A DNA stretch of 42,167 nt from Chitinophaga pinensis (GCA_945863605.1 CAMAZP010000028.1:1-42167), one strand, 5' to 3'; positions 17,211 to 26,064 are shown, counted from the first letter of the stretch. Numbers and translations are program-made. Notes: generated by a model from the letters alone, not told the origin.

Positions 17211-17260
17211 TGAATTAAATTTTTGATTTATTCCCAAAAATATATTCTCAATAACTTAGT

Positions 17261-17268
17261 TAATTTTG
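17261..17268 (+). promoter_or_regulatory. -7 box (TAATTTTG) of the methionine salvage operon
   Basis: It matches TAnnTTTG and lies 19 bases before the mtnB ATG. The space is too short to hold a SAM riboswitch, and no such fold is seen. Confidence 0.4.
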
Positions 17269-17287
17269 TAAGAATAAAATTTCATTC

Positions 17288-17893
17288 ATGCAAGAAGAAC
17301 TATTAAAAAAAGAGTTAGCTGCCACAATCAGACTTTATAATTCTAAAGGTTGGTCACCTGCAACTTCAACGAATTATTCTTTTAAAAACGAACTTGATCA
17401 AATCTGGGTATCACGTTCAGGTGTAGATAAGAGTCAATTTACAGAGAATGATTTTATTTGGGTAAATGAAAATGGATTACCTCAAGGAGAATTTGCAACA
17501 TTGAAACCCTCTGCAGAAACGCTGATTCATTCTATTATTTACCATTTATTTCCTGAAACCAAAGTTATTCTTCATAGTCATTCCTTGTATCCTGTTTTAT
17601 TGTCTACAATATTTAAAAGTGAATTGAAATTTGAAGGTTATGAGGTTCAAAAAGGTTTCGATGGACAAACAACACACGATGAAACTATTAGAATAGCAGT
17701 TTTAGAAAATAGTCAGGATATGAATTTTTTCAAAAACGAATTGAATTATGCCAAAGAAGCCATTGATAATCATTGTTTTATGATTAGAAAACACGGAGCC
17801 TATGCTTGGGGAAAAAACCTTTTTGAAGCCAAAAGACACTTAGAAACTTTAGATTATCTTTGTGAGTGTGAATGGAATTTAATTAAAAAGTAA
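17288..17893 (+). CDS. mtnB: Methylthioribulose-1-phosphate dehydratase, MtnB
   Basis: This class II aldolase-fold zinc enzyme of the methionine salvage pathway dehydrates 5-methylthioribulose 1-phosphate to 2,3-diketo-5-methylthiopentyl 1-phosphate. The 201 residues show NYSF near the N-terminus, the SRSGVDKSQF segment, and the zinc ligands HSHS (His96, His98) and His169 in HGAYAWG. It is the first gene of mtnB-mtnD-mtnC; its TAA shares one base with the mtnD ATG (TAATG). The order fits the pathway apart from mtnA, which is absent from the window. Confidence 0.95.
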   Translation: MQEELLKKELAATIRLYNSKGWSPATSTNYSFKNELDQIWVSRSGVDKSQFTENDFIWVNENGLPQGEFATLKPSAETLIHSIIYHLFPETKVILHSHSLYPVLLSTIFKSELKFEGYEVQKGFDGQTTHDETIRIAVLENSQDMNFFKNELNYAKEAIDNHCFMIRKHGAYAWGKNLFEAKRHLETLDYLCECEWNLIKK

Positions 17894-18432
17894 TGGCAGT
17901 TTTATCAATCCCAACAAAAAATTATAGCACTTCTAATCCAAAAGAAATTTTGGAGTTTTTCAATGCAAGAGGTTTGTATTTTGATCAATGGCAATGTGAA
18001 GAGGTTTTTGAAGATACAGCATCGCAAGAAGATATCTTACAAGCTTATTCAAAAGATTTATTTCCTTTTATGGAAAACGGTGGTTATCAATCGGCTGATG
18101 TGATTTCAATCAATTCATTGACAGAAAATTACGAAGTTATTCGAGCTAAATTTTTAGCTGAACATACACATACAGAGGATGAAATTCGCTTTTTCGTCGA
18201 TGGACAAGGATTGTTTTGGTTCAATTTAGAAACTGAACCTGTTTTTAACTTATTATGTGAGAAAGGTGATTTGATTAGTGTGCCAGCAGGAACAAAACAT
18301 TGGTTTGACGCGGGAGAAAGTAACCCTTTTGTGAAAGCAATTCGTATTTTTATCGATACGAACGGTTGGGTACCAAATTACACTGAGTCGGGAATTGAAA
18401 ATGAATTCAAAGATTTTAAAATTAAAAAATAA
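17893..18432 (+). CDS. mtnD: Acireductone dioxygenase, MtnD
   Basis: This cupin metalloenzyme oxidises the acireductone made by MtnC. The Fe form yields formate and 2-keto-4-methylthiobutyrate (the methionine precursor), whereas the Ni form is off-pathway. The metal ligands are visible as His91, His93 and Glu97 in HTHTEDEIRFF, and His136 in GTKHWFDAG. The 179 residues match the family. It overlaps mtnB by one base, and its TAA is followed directly by the mtnC GTG. Confidence 0.96.
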   Translation: MAVLSIPTKNYSTSNPKEILEFFNARGLYFDQWQCEEVFEDTASQEDILQAYSKDLFPFMENGGYQSADVISINSLTENYEVIRAKFLAEHTHTEDEIRFFVDGQGLFWFNLETEPVFNLLCEKGDLISVPAGTKHWFDAGESNPFVKAIRIFIDTNGWVPNYTESGIENEFKDFKIKK

Positions 18433-19137
18433 GTGGAGCATAAAAAGATAAAATATATCTTAACTGATATTGAGGGAACAACAACTTCAGTATCATTTGT
18501 TTACGATATTTTATTTCCGTATTTCAAAGCACACATCAAAGAGATAAATAATTTCTCTCAATTGCAAGAAGTTAAAGAAGCTTTCTCACAAGTGATAGAA
18601 ATTGTTGCTGATGAAGAAAATGAGCAAATTACTACAAGCGAGGAAGTGCTGAAATATTTGGAAAAATGGAGTAATGAAGACCGAAAAGTAACCCCATTAA
18701 AAACCATACAAGGAATTTTATGGAGAAATGGATATAATTCAGGAGAATTGAAAGGTCACGTTTATGACGATGTGCCTCTTGCACTTGAAGATTGGAAAAA
18801 TAAAGGATTGAAGTTAGGTGTGTTTTCATCAGGTTCAATTGCTGCACAAAAACTAATTTTTGGGAACAGTATTTTCGGTGATTTAAGTGAAAATTTCTTG
18901 CATTACTTTGATACAAATACTGGTCAAAAACAAGATGTAAACACCTATATTGAAATCGCTAAAAAAATTAACTTATTGCCATCTAAAATCTTGTTTTTAT
19001 CAGATATACAACAAGAATTAGAAGCTGCTAATGAAGCAGGATTTCAAACGCTTCAATTAGTGAGACTTGGAACTAAAATTTCATGGAGTAATTACGTTAG
19101 CGATTTTTCTGAAATTAATTCAAAAATTGGTTTGTAG
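18433..19137 (+). CDS. mtnC: Enolase-phosphatase E1, MtnC
   Basis: This HAD-superfamily enzyme enolises and dephosphorylates 2,3-diketo-5-methylthiopentyl 1-phosphate to the acireductone. HAD motif I is TDIEGTTTS (Asp12, Glu14), motif II is in FSSGSIAAQ, and the C-terminal motif is FLSDIQQELEAANEAG. The 234 residues fit the family. The start is GTG, chosen because it directly follows the mtnD stop and places motif I at its normal distance. The stop (TAG) is immediately followed by the ATG of the aminotransferase gene. Confidence 0.95.
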   Translation: MEHKKIKYILTDIEGTTTSVSFVYDILFPYFKAHIKEINNFSQLQEVKEAFSQVIEIVADEENEQITTSEEVLKYLEKWSNEDRKVTPLKTIQGILWRNGYNSGELKGHVYDDVPLALEDWKNKGLKLGVFSSGSIAAQKLIFGNSIFGDLSENFLHYFDTNTGQKQDVNTYIEIAKKINLLPSKILFLSDIQQELEAANEAGFQTLQLVRLGTKISWSNYVSDFSEINSKIGL

Positions 19138-20265
19138 ATGAAAGAAAAAATACTTTTCAGTAAACCCTATCGCTCAAAAAATGAAGCGAAGTTTATTGAA
19201 GAAGTGCTGCTTTCTGGTAAAACGGCAGGTGGTGGAAAATTCACCCAAATTGCACAACAAAAAATTCAAAATTCAATAGGTGGAAATTGCTTGTTAACAA
19301 ACAGTTGTACAGCTGCATTGGAAATTTCTGCTTTACTATTGAATATTAAAGAAGGTGATGAACTAATTCTTCCTTCCTATACCTTTCCAAGTTCGGCAAA
19401 TGCATTTCTATTACGAGGTGCAACAATTAAATTTGTGGATAGTCAAGAAAATCACCCGAACATGGATTTGGACCATTTAGAAGAGTTGATTACTACAAAA
19501 ACAAAAGCGATTATACCAATGTATTACGGCGGTGTTTCCTCAGATTGGCAACGTTTAAAAGCACTTCAAGAAAAATATAATTTTTATATTATTGAAGAAG
19601 CAGCTCAAGCTTATGGAGCGAGTTATAAGAGTCAGCCATTAGGTTCATTGGGTGATTTGGCGGTATTTTCTTTTCATGAAACCAAAAATATTTCATGCGG
19701 TGAAGGTGGTGCATTAATTGTCAACAAAAAAGAATGGATTGATTCTGCAGAGGTGATTTGGGAAAAAGGAACAAATCGTGCAGCGTTTAATCGTGGTGAA
19801 ATTGATAAATACGAATGGGTTGCTTTGGGCTCTTCTTACGTGAATTCTGAGTTTAATGCCGCATATTTAGTCGCCCAATTAGAGCAAAGTAAAACTTGGT
19901 TAGAGGAGCGAAAAAATCAATGGAATTACTATTTTGAACAACTTTCTTTTTTGAAAGAAAAAGGGATTTTATTGCCACAAATACCAAGTTTTGCCAATCA
20001 TAATGCTCATATTTTCTACTTAGTTTTAAATTCTACTGAAGAACTTAATGCCTTTAAAAATTATTTATCAGAACAAGGAATTGATGCATTTACGCATTAT
20101 CGTTGTTTACATAAAAGCAGTTATTTTAAAAATAAATACATCGGAAAGAGATTAGTAAATGCTGAGAAATATGAGGACAGATTAATTAGACTCCCATTAC
20201 ATCAGGGCTTATGTTTGGATAATATAGTTTCAAAAATTAAAAACTTTTTTAATGAATTAAATTAG
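19138..20265 (+). CDS. DegT/DnrJ/EryC1-family aminotransferase, WecE (RffA)-like
   Basis: The 375-residue PLP enzyme follows E. coli WecE (dTDP-4-oxo-6-deoxy-glucose transaminase) along its length: GKTAGGGKFTQ, LTNSCTAALEISALLL, LPSYTFPSSANAF, EEAAQAYGA and FSFHETKNISCGEGGA, where Lys183 should carry PLP, then EKGTNRAAFNRGEIDKYEW. By family it makes a 4-amino sugar nucleotide for surface glycans. However, no sugar-nucleotide or glycosyltransferase gene is near, and its ATG directly follows the mtnC stop. A role as the missing final transaminase of methionine salvage would be new for this family and is only a hypothesis. Its stop overlaps the stop of the convergent DUF1573 gene. Confidence 0.88.
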   Translation: MKEKILFSKPYRSKNEAKFIEEVLLSGKTAGGGKFTQIAQQKIQNSIGGNCLLTNSCTAALEISALLLNIKEGDELILPSYTFPSSANAFLLRGATIKFVDSQENHPNMDLDHLEELITTKTKAIIPMYYGGVSSDWQRLKALQEKYNFYIIEEAAQAYGASYKSQPLGSLGDLAVFSFHETKNISCGEGGALIVNKKEWIDSAEVIWEKGTNRAAFNRGEIDKYEWVALGSSYVNSEFNAAYLVAQLEQSKTWLEERKNQWNYYFEQLSFLKEKGILLPQIPSFANHNAHIFYLVLNSTEELNAFKNYLSEQGIDAFTHYRCLHKSSYFKNKYIGKRLVNAEKYEDRLIRLPLHQGLCLDNIVSKIKNFFNELN

Positions 20266-20669
20266 TTTTTATCTTTTTCTGATGTTGGATTTTCAATTGT
20301 TTTTGGATCAACATAAACTTTTAATCGCAATTTCTCTTTTTTCCGCTCTGTATTAGTTTGAAGATAAATTATCCGATCTTGAAAATATGATTTACCATTT
20401 GTGTCAAATGAAACACTAATTCTTCCATTTTGTCCAGGTTGCGTTGGTTCATTTGGTAACTCTACTTTAGTACATGAACATTCAACTTCGTACGAATAAA
20501 ATTCTAATGCTGCATCACCAGTATTTTTAAATTCAAATACATAATTAATGATTTTTCCCTCTTTTGTTTTTGGGAATTTAGCAGTTGAATACTTAGGACT
20601 AAAAACCGCCTCTTGACTTATGCCAAGGGCGGTAATTAGACAAAAATTTATCAATAAAAATGTTTTCAT
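20262..20669 (-). CDS. DUF1573 protein, exported, second of a tandem pair
   Basis: The 135-residue protein has a signal peptide (about 1-19, cleavage near LGISQ) and one DUF1573 Ig-like (ASH/MSP-like) domain. It carries FEFKNTGDAALEF and ECSCTKVELP, a variant of the family's usual SCGCT. Its ATG follows the stop of the first DUF1573 gene without a gap. DUF1573 proteins are abundant in Bacteroidota envelopes, and their function is not established. The tail is Lys/Asp-rich. Confidence 0.88.
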   Translation of the reverse strand: MKTFLLINFCLITALGISQEAVFSPKYSTAKFPKTKEGKIINYVFEFKNTGDAALEFYSYEVECSCTKVELPNEPTQPGQNGRISVSFDTNGKSYFQDRIIYLQTNTERKKEKLRLKVYVDPKTIENPTSEKDKN

Positions 20670-21113
20670 TTAGTTATTAGCTGGTGCACCAGAGTTGTTA
20701 ACAGGTGTAGCAACTTCAGGAGCTGGACCAACTTCACCTTTAATTCTGATTACTTTGTTTGGTTCGTTGATTGCGTTTGAAGTGATTGTAACACTTTTGT
20801 TGATTGCACCTGGACGTTTTGTATCGTATTTAACACGAATTGTTCCTTTTGCTCCTGGAGCGATTGGTTCTTTTGGCCATTCAGGAACTGTACAACCACA
20901 AGATCCTTTTGCATTAGAAATAATTAAAGGCTCATCACCCGTGTTTTTAAATTCAAACGTACAATATGGTTCACCATCATATTTGATGTTACCGTAATCG
21001 TGTGTTTCTTTGTTAAATTCGATTTTAGCACCTTTTTCAATTTGTGCTGATACAGTATTTGCTGTCAAAACGGCAACAAACATTAAAGCTAAAGACAATA
21101 CTAATTTTTTCAT
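20670..21113 (-). CDS. DUF1573 protein, exported, first of a tandem pair
   Basis: The 147-residue protein has a signal peptide (KKLVLSLALMFVAVLTANTVSAQ) and a DUF1573 domain with HDYGNIKYDGEP, FEFKNTGDEPL and the typical SCGCTVPEWP motif. A Pro/Ala/Asn-rich tail follows. It is probably periplasmic or surface-bound. It is the promoter-proximal gene of a two-gene unit with its homologue at 20262-20669, which suggests local duplication followed by divergence. Confidence 0.9.
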   Translation of the reverse strand: MKKLVLSLALMFVAVLTANTVSAQIEKGAKIEFNKETHDYGNIKYDGEPYCTFEFKNTGDEPLIISNAKGSCGCTVPEWPKEPIAPGAKGTIRVKYDTKRPGAINKSVTITSNAINEPNKVIRIKGEVGPAPEVATPVNNSGAPANN

Positions 21114-21132
21114 AATTTAAAATTTTATAAAA

Positions 21133-21140
21133 CAAATGTA
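21133..21140 (-). promoter_or_regulatory. -7 box (TACATTTG, minus strand) of the DUF1573 pair
   Basis: It is an exact TAnnTTTG match, leaving about 19 bases to the ATG at 21113. Confidence 0.4.
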
Positions 21141-21224
21141 ATTTTCAATGAGCAACTCCTATTATTTTTAACATAATCTTAACAGCTATTGAAAAAAACA
21201 TGTTGAATTGAAATTGAATGCACA

Positions 21225-22226
21225 TTATTTTTTAAGCCAACCACGTTTAAGAAAGTAAAAGAGCAACCCAAAGGCAATAAAAAATAATACACCAATAACA
21301 GTATAATATCCATACCAATATTTCAATTCTGGCATATTTTCGAAATTCATACCATATACTCCGACAATAAATGTAAGAGGAATAAAAATAGAACTAACAA
21401 TTGTAAGAACTTTCATGATTTCATTCATTCGTTGTCCTTGGGCCGCATAGAATAAATTGGCCATCCCCTCTAAAATTTGTTTGTTGGCATCGATTTCTTC
21501 CAAAACGCTTACGCACGAAGACTTCAGATGAGAAAAATATTGATGATTTGATTTTTCAAAAAATATACTTTCACTTGTTTCCAATTGACTAGAAATATCG
21601 CGCATAGGAAGTGCTATTTTTCGCAGTTCAATCAATTTTCGTTTCTCTTTTTCAATTTGGTTTAGAATCGATTTATTCTCAGATTTATGCAGTTTTTCTT
21701 CTATTTCTTCAATAGTTGTAGAGATATCTTCAATTACTTCGAAGTAGTTATCAATTATTGCTTCAAGCATTCTAAAGAGTAAAAAATCTGAGTTTTTCAA
21801 TCGTATTTTACCTCTAGCGGTTTCAATTCTATTTCTAACATCTGAAAAGTGATCAGAGGATTTTTCTTGAAATGATATCAAATAATTTTTTCCAACTATA
21901 AAACTGATTTGCTCTTGTTCAAGTTGTGTTTCGATTTCATCTGTTGGTAAAGCTGATTTAACACTAAAAAAAACGTATTTTGTGTATTCTTCAACTTTTG
22001 GTCTTCTACTTGGATTGTAGATTGTATCAATATTTAATCGATCAATTTGTAGTTTTTTACACAATAATTCAATTTCATCTTTATTCTCTAAACCATTAAA
22101 ATTTAGCCAAGCAATATGGTCATCATCAATTTCATTTTCAATAAAATCTTGCGAAAAGTAATTAGAGGACTCTTTTTTTATTGAGTAAAAACTATTGTTA
22201 TATTTATACAATTGACATTGTCCCAT
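21225..22226 (-). CDS. corA: CorA-family magnesium/cobalt transporter
   Basis: The 333-residue CorA-type channel has a large acidic N-terminal cytoplasmic domain with a long helix, and two C-terminal membrane helices. The YGMN selectivity motif (Gly292-Asn294) follows the first helix, and a basic C-terminus (FLKRGWLKK) ends the protein. It should conduct Mg2+, possibly Co2+ or Ni2+, as a pentamer. The ATG is one base after the stop of the FeoB-associated small protein, so it belongs to the feo transcription unit, an unusual companion for iron uptake genes. Confidence 0.94.
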   Translation of the reverse strand: MGQCQLYKYNNSFYSIKKESSNYFSQDFIENEIDDDHIAWLNFNGLENKDEIELLCKKLQIDRLNIDTIYNPSRRPKVEEYTKYVFFSVKSALPTDEIETQLEQEQISFIVGKNYLISFQEKSSDHFSDVRNRIETARGKIRLKNSDFLLFRMLEAIIDNYFEVIEDISTTIEEIEEKLHKSENKSILNQIEKEKRKLIELRKIALPMRDISSQLETSESIFFEKSNHQYFSHLKSSCVSVLEEIDANKQILEGMANLFYAAQGQRMNEIMKVLTIVSSIFIPLTFIVGVYGMNFENMPELKYWYGYYTVIGVLFFIAFGLLFYFLKRGWLKK

Positions 22227-22227
22227 T

Positions 22228-22383
22228 TCAAGTAGTTTTTTTTTGATTAATTAAATTTGATTTTTTACTAATTGCGCAACCATCGCAACTTTCTGTTTTG
22301 GTAAAAAATTGTCTCCAATATTTACATATCAAGTAAATGAATGACACTGTTACTAATAAAAATACTATAATGCCTTGAAACAT
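22228..22383 (-). CDS. FeoB-associated Cys-rich membrane protein (51 aa)
   Basis: This gene is shorter than usual ORF cut-offs. It begins MFQGIIVFLLV and has one N-terminal membrane helix (about residues 4-20). A basic/aromatic linker (CKYWRQFF) follows, then ESCDGCAISKK with a CxxC pair, then a polar tail. This is the pattern of the small FeoB-associated proteins that follow feoB in many Firmicutes and Bacteroidota. They are thought to assist FeoB, possibly by handling Fe2+ through the cysteines; the exact role is not settled. It starts 23 bases after feoB and ends one base before corA. Confidence 0.85.
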   Translation of the reverse strand: MFQGIIVFLLVTVSFIYLICKYWRQFFTKTESCDGCAISKKSNLINQKKTT

Positions 22384-22406
22384 GTTATAAAGTTACTTTT
22401 TTCTAA

Positions 22407-24362
22407 TTAAGATAAAATAGTAAATGCGAAAAGTGCACCGAAATAAGCCATAAAACCCATAAAAGCTAATTGAATTAATGGCCACTTCCAAGAATTAGTT
22501 TCTCTTCTAACGACCGCTAATGTTGCCATACATTGCATCGCAAATACATAGAATATCATTAAAGAAACGCCCGAAGCTAGCGTGAAAATTGGTTCATTTT
22601 TATTATTTTTCTCAGCTTTAAGACGATCTATCATCCTTAAATTTTCCTCACTATCGTCTTGAACTGCATAAATGGTTGCTAGGGATCCGACAAATACTTC
22701 TCGTGCTGCAAATGAAGTAATCAATGATATTCCAATTTTCCAGTCATAACCCAAAGGTCTAATTGCAGGCTCAATCGCTTTACCAAAAATCCCAATATAA
22801 GATGATTCTAATTTTGCAGAAGCCACTTTTTGGTTTTGTTCTTCTTCTGATAATTGAGTGAAACTAGGATTAGCTCTCACATATTTTTCTGCATTCTCTA
22901 TTTTTCCAGAAGGACCAAAAGTAGCCAGTGCCCAAAGAATTATTGAAATCGAAAGTATAATTTTCCCAGCATCGATTACAAATATTTTAACCTTTTCCAT
23001 TACATTGATTCCAACATTGGGCCAACGTGGCATTTTATAGCTTGGTAATTCTAAAAGCAGGAATCCTTTCTCTTTCTTTTTGATGAGGAGATTTAAAATA
23101 ATTGCAATGAATAAAGCTGAAATCAATCCCAAGAAATACAATCCAAAAAGCACAATCCCCTGTAAATTAAAAATTCCAAGCACAGTTTGTTTGGGTATAA
23201 CAAGCGCAATTAATAAGGTGTAAACAGGAATTCGAGCGCTACAACTCATCAAAGGCGCAACGAGAATAGTTATTAATCTTTCTTTCCAATCTGCGATAGT
23301 ACGAGTAGCCATCACACCTGGAATCGCACAAGCTACGCTAGATATAAGTGGAACAATACTTTTTCCATTCAGTCCAAATGGACGCATTAAACGATCCATT
23401 ATAAATACAACTCGCGATAAGTATCCGCTTTCCTCAAGAATAGAAATAAATAAAAACAACAATGCTATTTGGGGTACAAAAATGATAACACCTCCTATCC
23501 CCGGAATGATACCTTGACAAATTAAATCATTGAGTAAGCCTTTTGAAAGTTGATTGGCAACAAAATTCGAAAAATTAGTCGTTTGGACATCAATAAAATC
23601 CATCGGGATGCTCGCAAACGAAAAGATAAATTGAAAAATGACGAATAAAACTATCGAAAAAATTAAATATCCAAAAATTGGATGAATTAATATTTTGTCA
23701 ATTTTTCGTGATAATGTGTCAGTTTTTGTTTTTTCAACGATTTCAATTTCCGCAATTACCTTCTTTAAAAATTGGTAGCGAAATTGCGTCTCTTCCTCTT
23801 GTTTCTTTTTATCATCCAGATCACAAAGTTTAAAGTCTTCAACGATTGGATTAGAACCAGCTATCAATTGATGATTTTTTAGTGCTTCAGTTAATCGATC
23901 TTTTCCAAGACCAATTCTTGCATTTGTAGTCACAATTGAAATCGATGGAAAATAACTTTGAAGTTTTTCGATGTCTATTTTAATTCCTCTCTTTTGAGTG
24001 AGATCCCACATATTTAAAACCAGTAAAATAGGAATTTTAAGGTCGTAAATTTGTGTGAAAAGCAAAAGGTTTCGATCAAGATTAGAGGCATCAACCACAA
24101 TCATTGCTAAATCTGGAAAATCTGGATGTTTGGGATTGGAAACAACTTTATAAACCACTTCCTCATCTTTTGAGCGAGGATAAATGCTATAAATACCGGG
24201 AAAATCAATTAACTGATGTTGTTGATTGTCAATTTGAAAAGAACCACTTTTTTTCTCAACAGTAATTCCTGCAAAGTTTCCAATGTGTTGTCTTAAACCA
24301 GTGAGAAGATTAAAAACAGAACTTTTTCCTGTGTTTGGATTTCCAAAAAGTGCAATTTTCAT
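22407..24362 (-). CDS. feoB: Ferrous iron transporter FeoB
   Basis: This inner-membrane Fe2+ transporter has an N-terminal G domain. G1 is GNPNTGKSS (7-15), switch I is in GNFAGITVEKKSG, G3 is DFPGIYS and G4 is NMWD. A helical GDI-like segment and about eight membrane helices with two gate regions follow; the typical SVACAIPGVMATRTI and MSCSARIPVY segments carry the conserved cysteines. At 651 residues it is on the short side for FeoB, with no obvious missing motif. It follows feoA by 20 bases. Confidence 0.96.
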   Translation of the reverse strand: MKIALFGNPNTGKSSVFNLLTGLRQHIGNFAGITVEKKSGSFQIDNQQHQLIDFPGIYSIYPRSKDEEVVYKVVSNPKHPDFPDLAMIVVDASNLDRNLLLFTQIYDLKIPILLVLNMWDLTQKRGIKIDIEKLQSYFPSISIVTTNARIGLGKDRLTEALKNHQLIAGSNPIVEDFKLCDLDDKKKQEEETQFRYQFLKKVIAEIEIVEKTKTDTLSRKIDKILIHPIFGYLIFSIVLFVIFQFIFSFASIPMDFIDVQTTNFSNFVANQLSKGLLNDLICQGIIPGIGGVIIFVPQIALLFLFISILEESGYLSRVVFIMDRLMRPFGLNGKSIVPLISSVACAIPGVMATRTIADWKERLITILVAPLMSCSARIPVYTLLIALVIPKQTVLGIFNLQGIVLFGLYFLGLISALFIAIILNLLIKKKEKGFLLLELPSYKMPRWPNVGINVMEKVKIFVIDAGKIILSISIILWALATFGPSGKIENAEKYVRANPSFTQLSEEEQNQKVASAKLESSYIGIFGKAIEPAIRPLGYDWKIGISLITSFAAREVFVGSLATIYAVQDDSEENLRMIDRLKAEKNNKNEPIFTLASGVSLMIFYVFAMQCMATLAVVRRETNSWKWPLIQLAFMGFMAYFGALFAFTILS

Positions 24363-24382
24363 CTTACAAACATACTAAAAAG

Positions 24383-24622
24383 TTAAAGTGAGTTGGTGTT
24401 TTCAACTTCTATTGTTGCTGCTTCTTCTAATCGTAAAGAAAGCACTGATCCATTTAATTCAATAGCAATCGGGTCACCAAATGGAGCTGAAAAAACAACT
24501 TCAATCGTTTGTCCATTAATGAATCCAAGTTCAATTAATTTATTTGAAAAAGAAGAATCTAGTATGTTTTTGATTTGGACTTTTTCGCCAAATACCTGCT
24601 TTGCCAACGTATTCGATTTCAT
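24383..24622 (-). CDS. feoA: FeoA, SH3-like partner of FeoB
   Basis: The 79-residue protein has the small SH3-like FeoA fold (LIELGFINGQTIEVVFSAPFGDPIAIEL), similar to the C-terminal domain of DtxR regulators. It is cytosolic and thought to stimulate FeoB. It is the first gene of the feoA-feoB-small protein-corA unit. Confidence 0.94.
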   Translation of the reverse strand: MKSNTLAKQVFGEKVQIKNILDSSFSNKLIELGFINGQTIEVVFSAPFGDPIAIELNGSVLSLRLEEAATIEVENTNSL

Positions 24623-24626
24623 AGCT

Positions 24627-24634
24627 CAAATTTA
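24627..24634 (-). promoter_or_regulatory. -7 box (TAAATTTG, minus strand) of the feo operon
   Basis: It is an exact TAnnTTTG match ending 4 bases before the feoA ATG, a near-leaderless arrangement like that of purK. I see no clear Fur-box palindrome in the 51 bases between feoA and the aspartate kinase gene. Confidence 0.45.
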
Positions 24635-24673
24635 AGCTTAACTGAATGTTAACTTATACCTTTAAAATGGTAT

Positions 24674-25945
24674 TTATATGTTTTTTAAAACGAATCGTGC
24701 AGTATGACGGGTTCGCTGTTGTAGTATGATTTCTTTGCCTTTCGTTACTCTATCTATCGTGGCAATGTCGTAGTGTCTAATTGTAACAAGCTCTAAACCT
24801 TCATTGTAACGCACTTCATAATTAGTACTAAAAAGATTTAAAATCGTTTCTGGACTAGTTTTTTGGTTATCAACTAAGATTGAAAAACTTAAAGCTGAAT
24901 TTTGCATTAAATTTATTTTTGCTTTTGATGATGAAAGTTGATTAAAGATATCACTCAAGTTTTCCTCAACAATAAACGAGAAATCTTTAGGTGTAAAAGA
25001 ATAGAGTGTTTGATCTTTCTTAAAAATAAAGGAAGGAACTAATTCGTCATTGGAAGTCGAACTTTGAATAACTGTTCCTTCAGCTAATGGTTCAACAAAG
25101 GATTTTACATACAAGGGGATTCCTTTATTCTGTAATGGCTTTATTGTTTTCGGATGAATCACACTTGCACCGTAATAGGAAAGTTCAATTGCTTCTTTGA
25201 ATGAAATTTTATCTAGCTTAATAGTATCTTCAAAATATTTTGGGTCGGCGTTTAACATTCCAGGGACGTCTTTCCAAATGGTAACACTTTCTGCATTTCC
25301 ACAAAATGCAAATATACCAGCAGTGTAATCAGAACCTTCACGTCCGAGTGTTGTAGTAAAACCCTCTGGTGTATGACCTAAAAATCCTTGTGTAACTAAA
25401 ATGTTTGAGTTTGAGAACTCAGGCAAAAATTTTGTTTTAACAAAAAAATCTGTTTTTGACCAATCTACTTTTCCTTCTTGGTAATTGTTATCTGTTCGAA
25501 CGATTTGTCTTACATCCACCCAATGCGCTGAAAAACTTTGTTCAGTTAGATATGCAGCTACGATATGCGATGATATTATTTCCCCAAGTGAAACAATTTG
25601 ATCGTATTCAAAACTTATATTTTCTGAAAATGGTTTGTTAATCTTTTCTTTTAATTCTTCAAAAATGGTTTCAATTAAATTATAAATTGAAAAGTGTTTC
25701 TCAGGAAATAAATCAGCCAAAATGGACTCATGAAAAAGTTCTAATTCTTCAATTAGACCCATAAATTCTTTGCGATTTTTGTTTTTTAAGGTCGTTACAA
25801 TTTCTTCTAGTTTATTAGTGGTTTTACCCATAGCTGATACGACTACTATTAATTTTTCACCTTCAAACAGTGATAAAATGGATGCTACATTCTTTACTGC
25901 ATCAACATTTTTAATAGACGCTCCACCAAATTTAAAAACTTTCAT
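24674..25945 (-). CDS. lysC: Aspartate kinase, monofunctional
   Basis: It phosphorylates L-aspartate, the first step toward lysine, threonine and methionine. The N-terminus has KFGGASIKN (residues 4-12), VVSAMGKTTN and the TLGREGSDYTAG aspartate-site motif. Two C-terminal ACT-like regulatory regions are implied by length (423 aa) and by the segment from about 310. Several Bacteroidota encode both a monofunctional kinase and a ThrA-type fusion, so the pathway branch it serves cannot be decided here. The 143 bases to the divergent era gene hold promoters only. Confidence 0.93.
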   Translation of the reverse strand: MKVFKFGGASIKNVDAVKNVASILSLFEGEKLIVVVSAMGKTTNKLEEIVTTLKNKNRKEFMGLIEELELFHESILADLFPEKHFSIYNLIETIFEELKEKINKPFSENISFEYDQIVSLGEIISSHIVAAYLTEQSFSAHWVDVRQIVRTDNNYQEGKVDWSKTDFFVKTKFLPEFSNSNILVTQGFLGHTPEGFTTTLGREGSDYTAGIFAFCGNAESVTIWKDVPGMLNADPKYFEDTIKLDKISFKEAIELSYYGASVIHPKTIKPLQNKGIPLYVKSFVEPLAEGTVIQSSTSNDELVPSFIFKKDQTLYSFTPKDFSFIVEENLSDIFNQLSSSKAKINLMQNSALSFSILVDNQKTSPETILNLFSTNYEVRYNEGLELVTIRHYDIATIDRVTKGKEIILQQRTRHTARFVLKNI

Positions 25946-26064
25946 ATTTTAAAATTACATATGTAAAATTAACTAAATGTACTTTATTTTGTTATTTATA
26001 TCACTTCTTTGGTGTACTAAGTTCACATTCACGTTTTTAAAATTAGCTTATCACTTTAAATTCC

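Noticed and set aside
17211..17287. SAM riboswitch before mtnB
   Set aside because: Only 77 bases separate the genes, they are AT-rich, and I see no multi-helix fold or conserved SAM-aptamer core; a -7 box lies 19 bases before the start.
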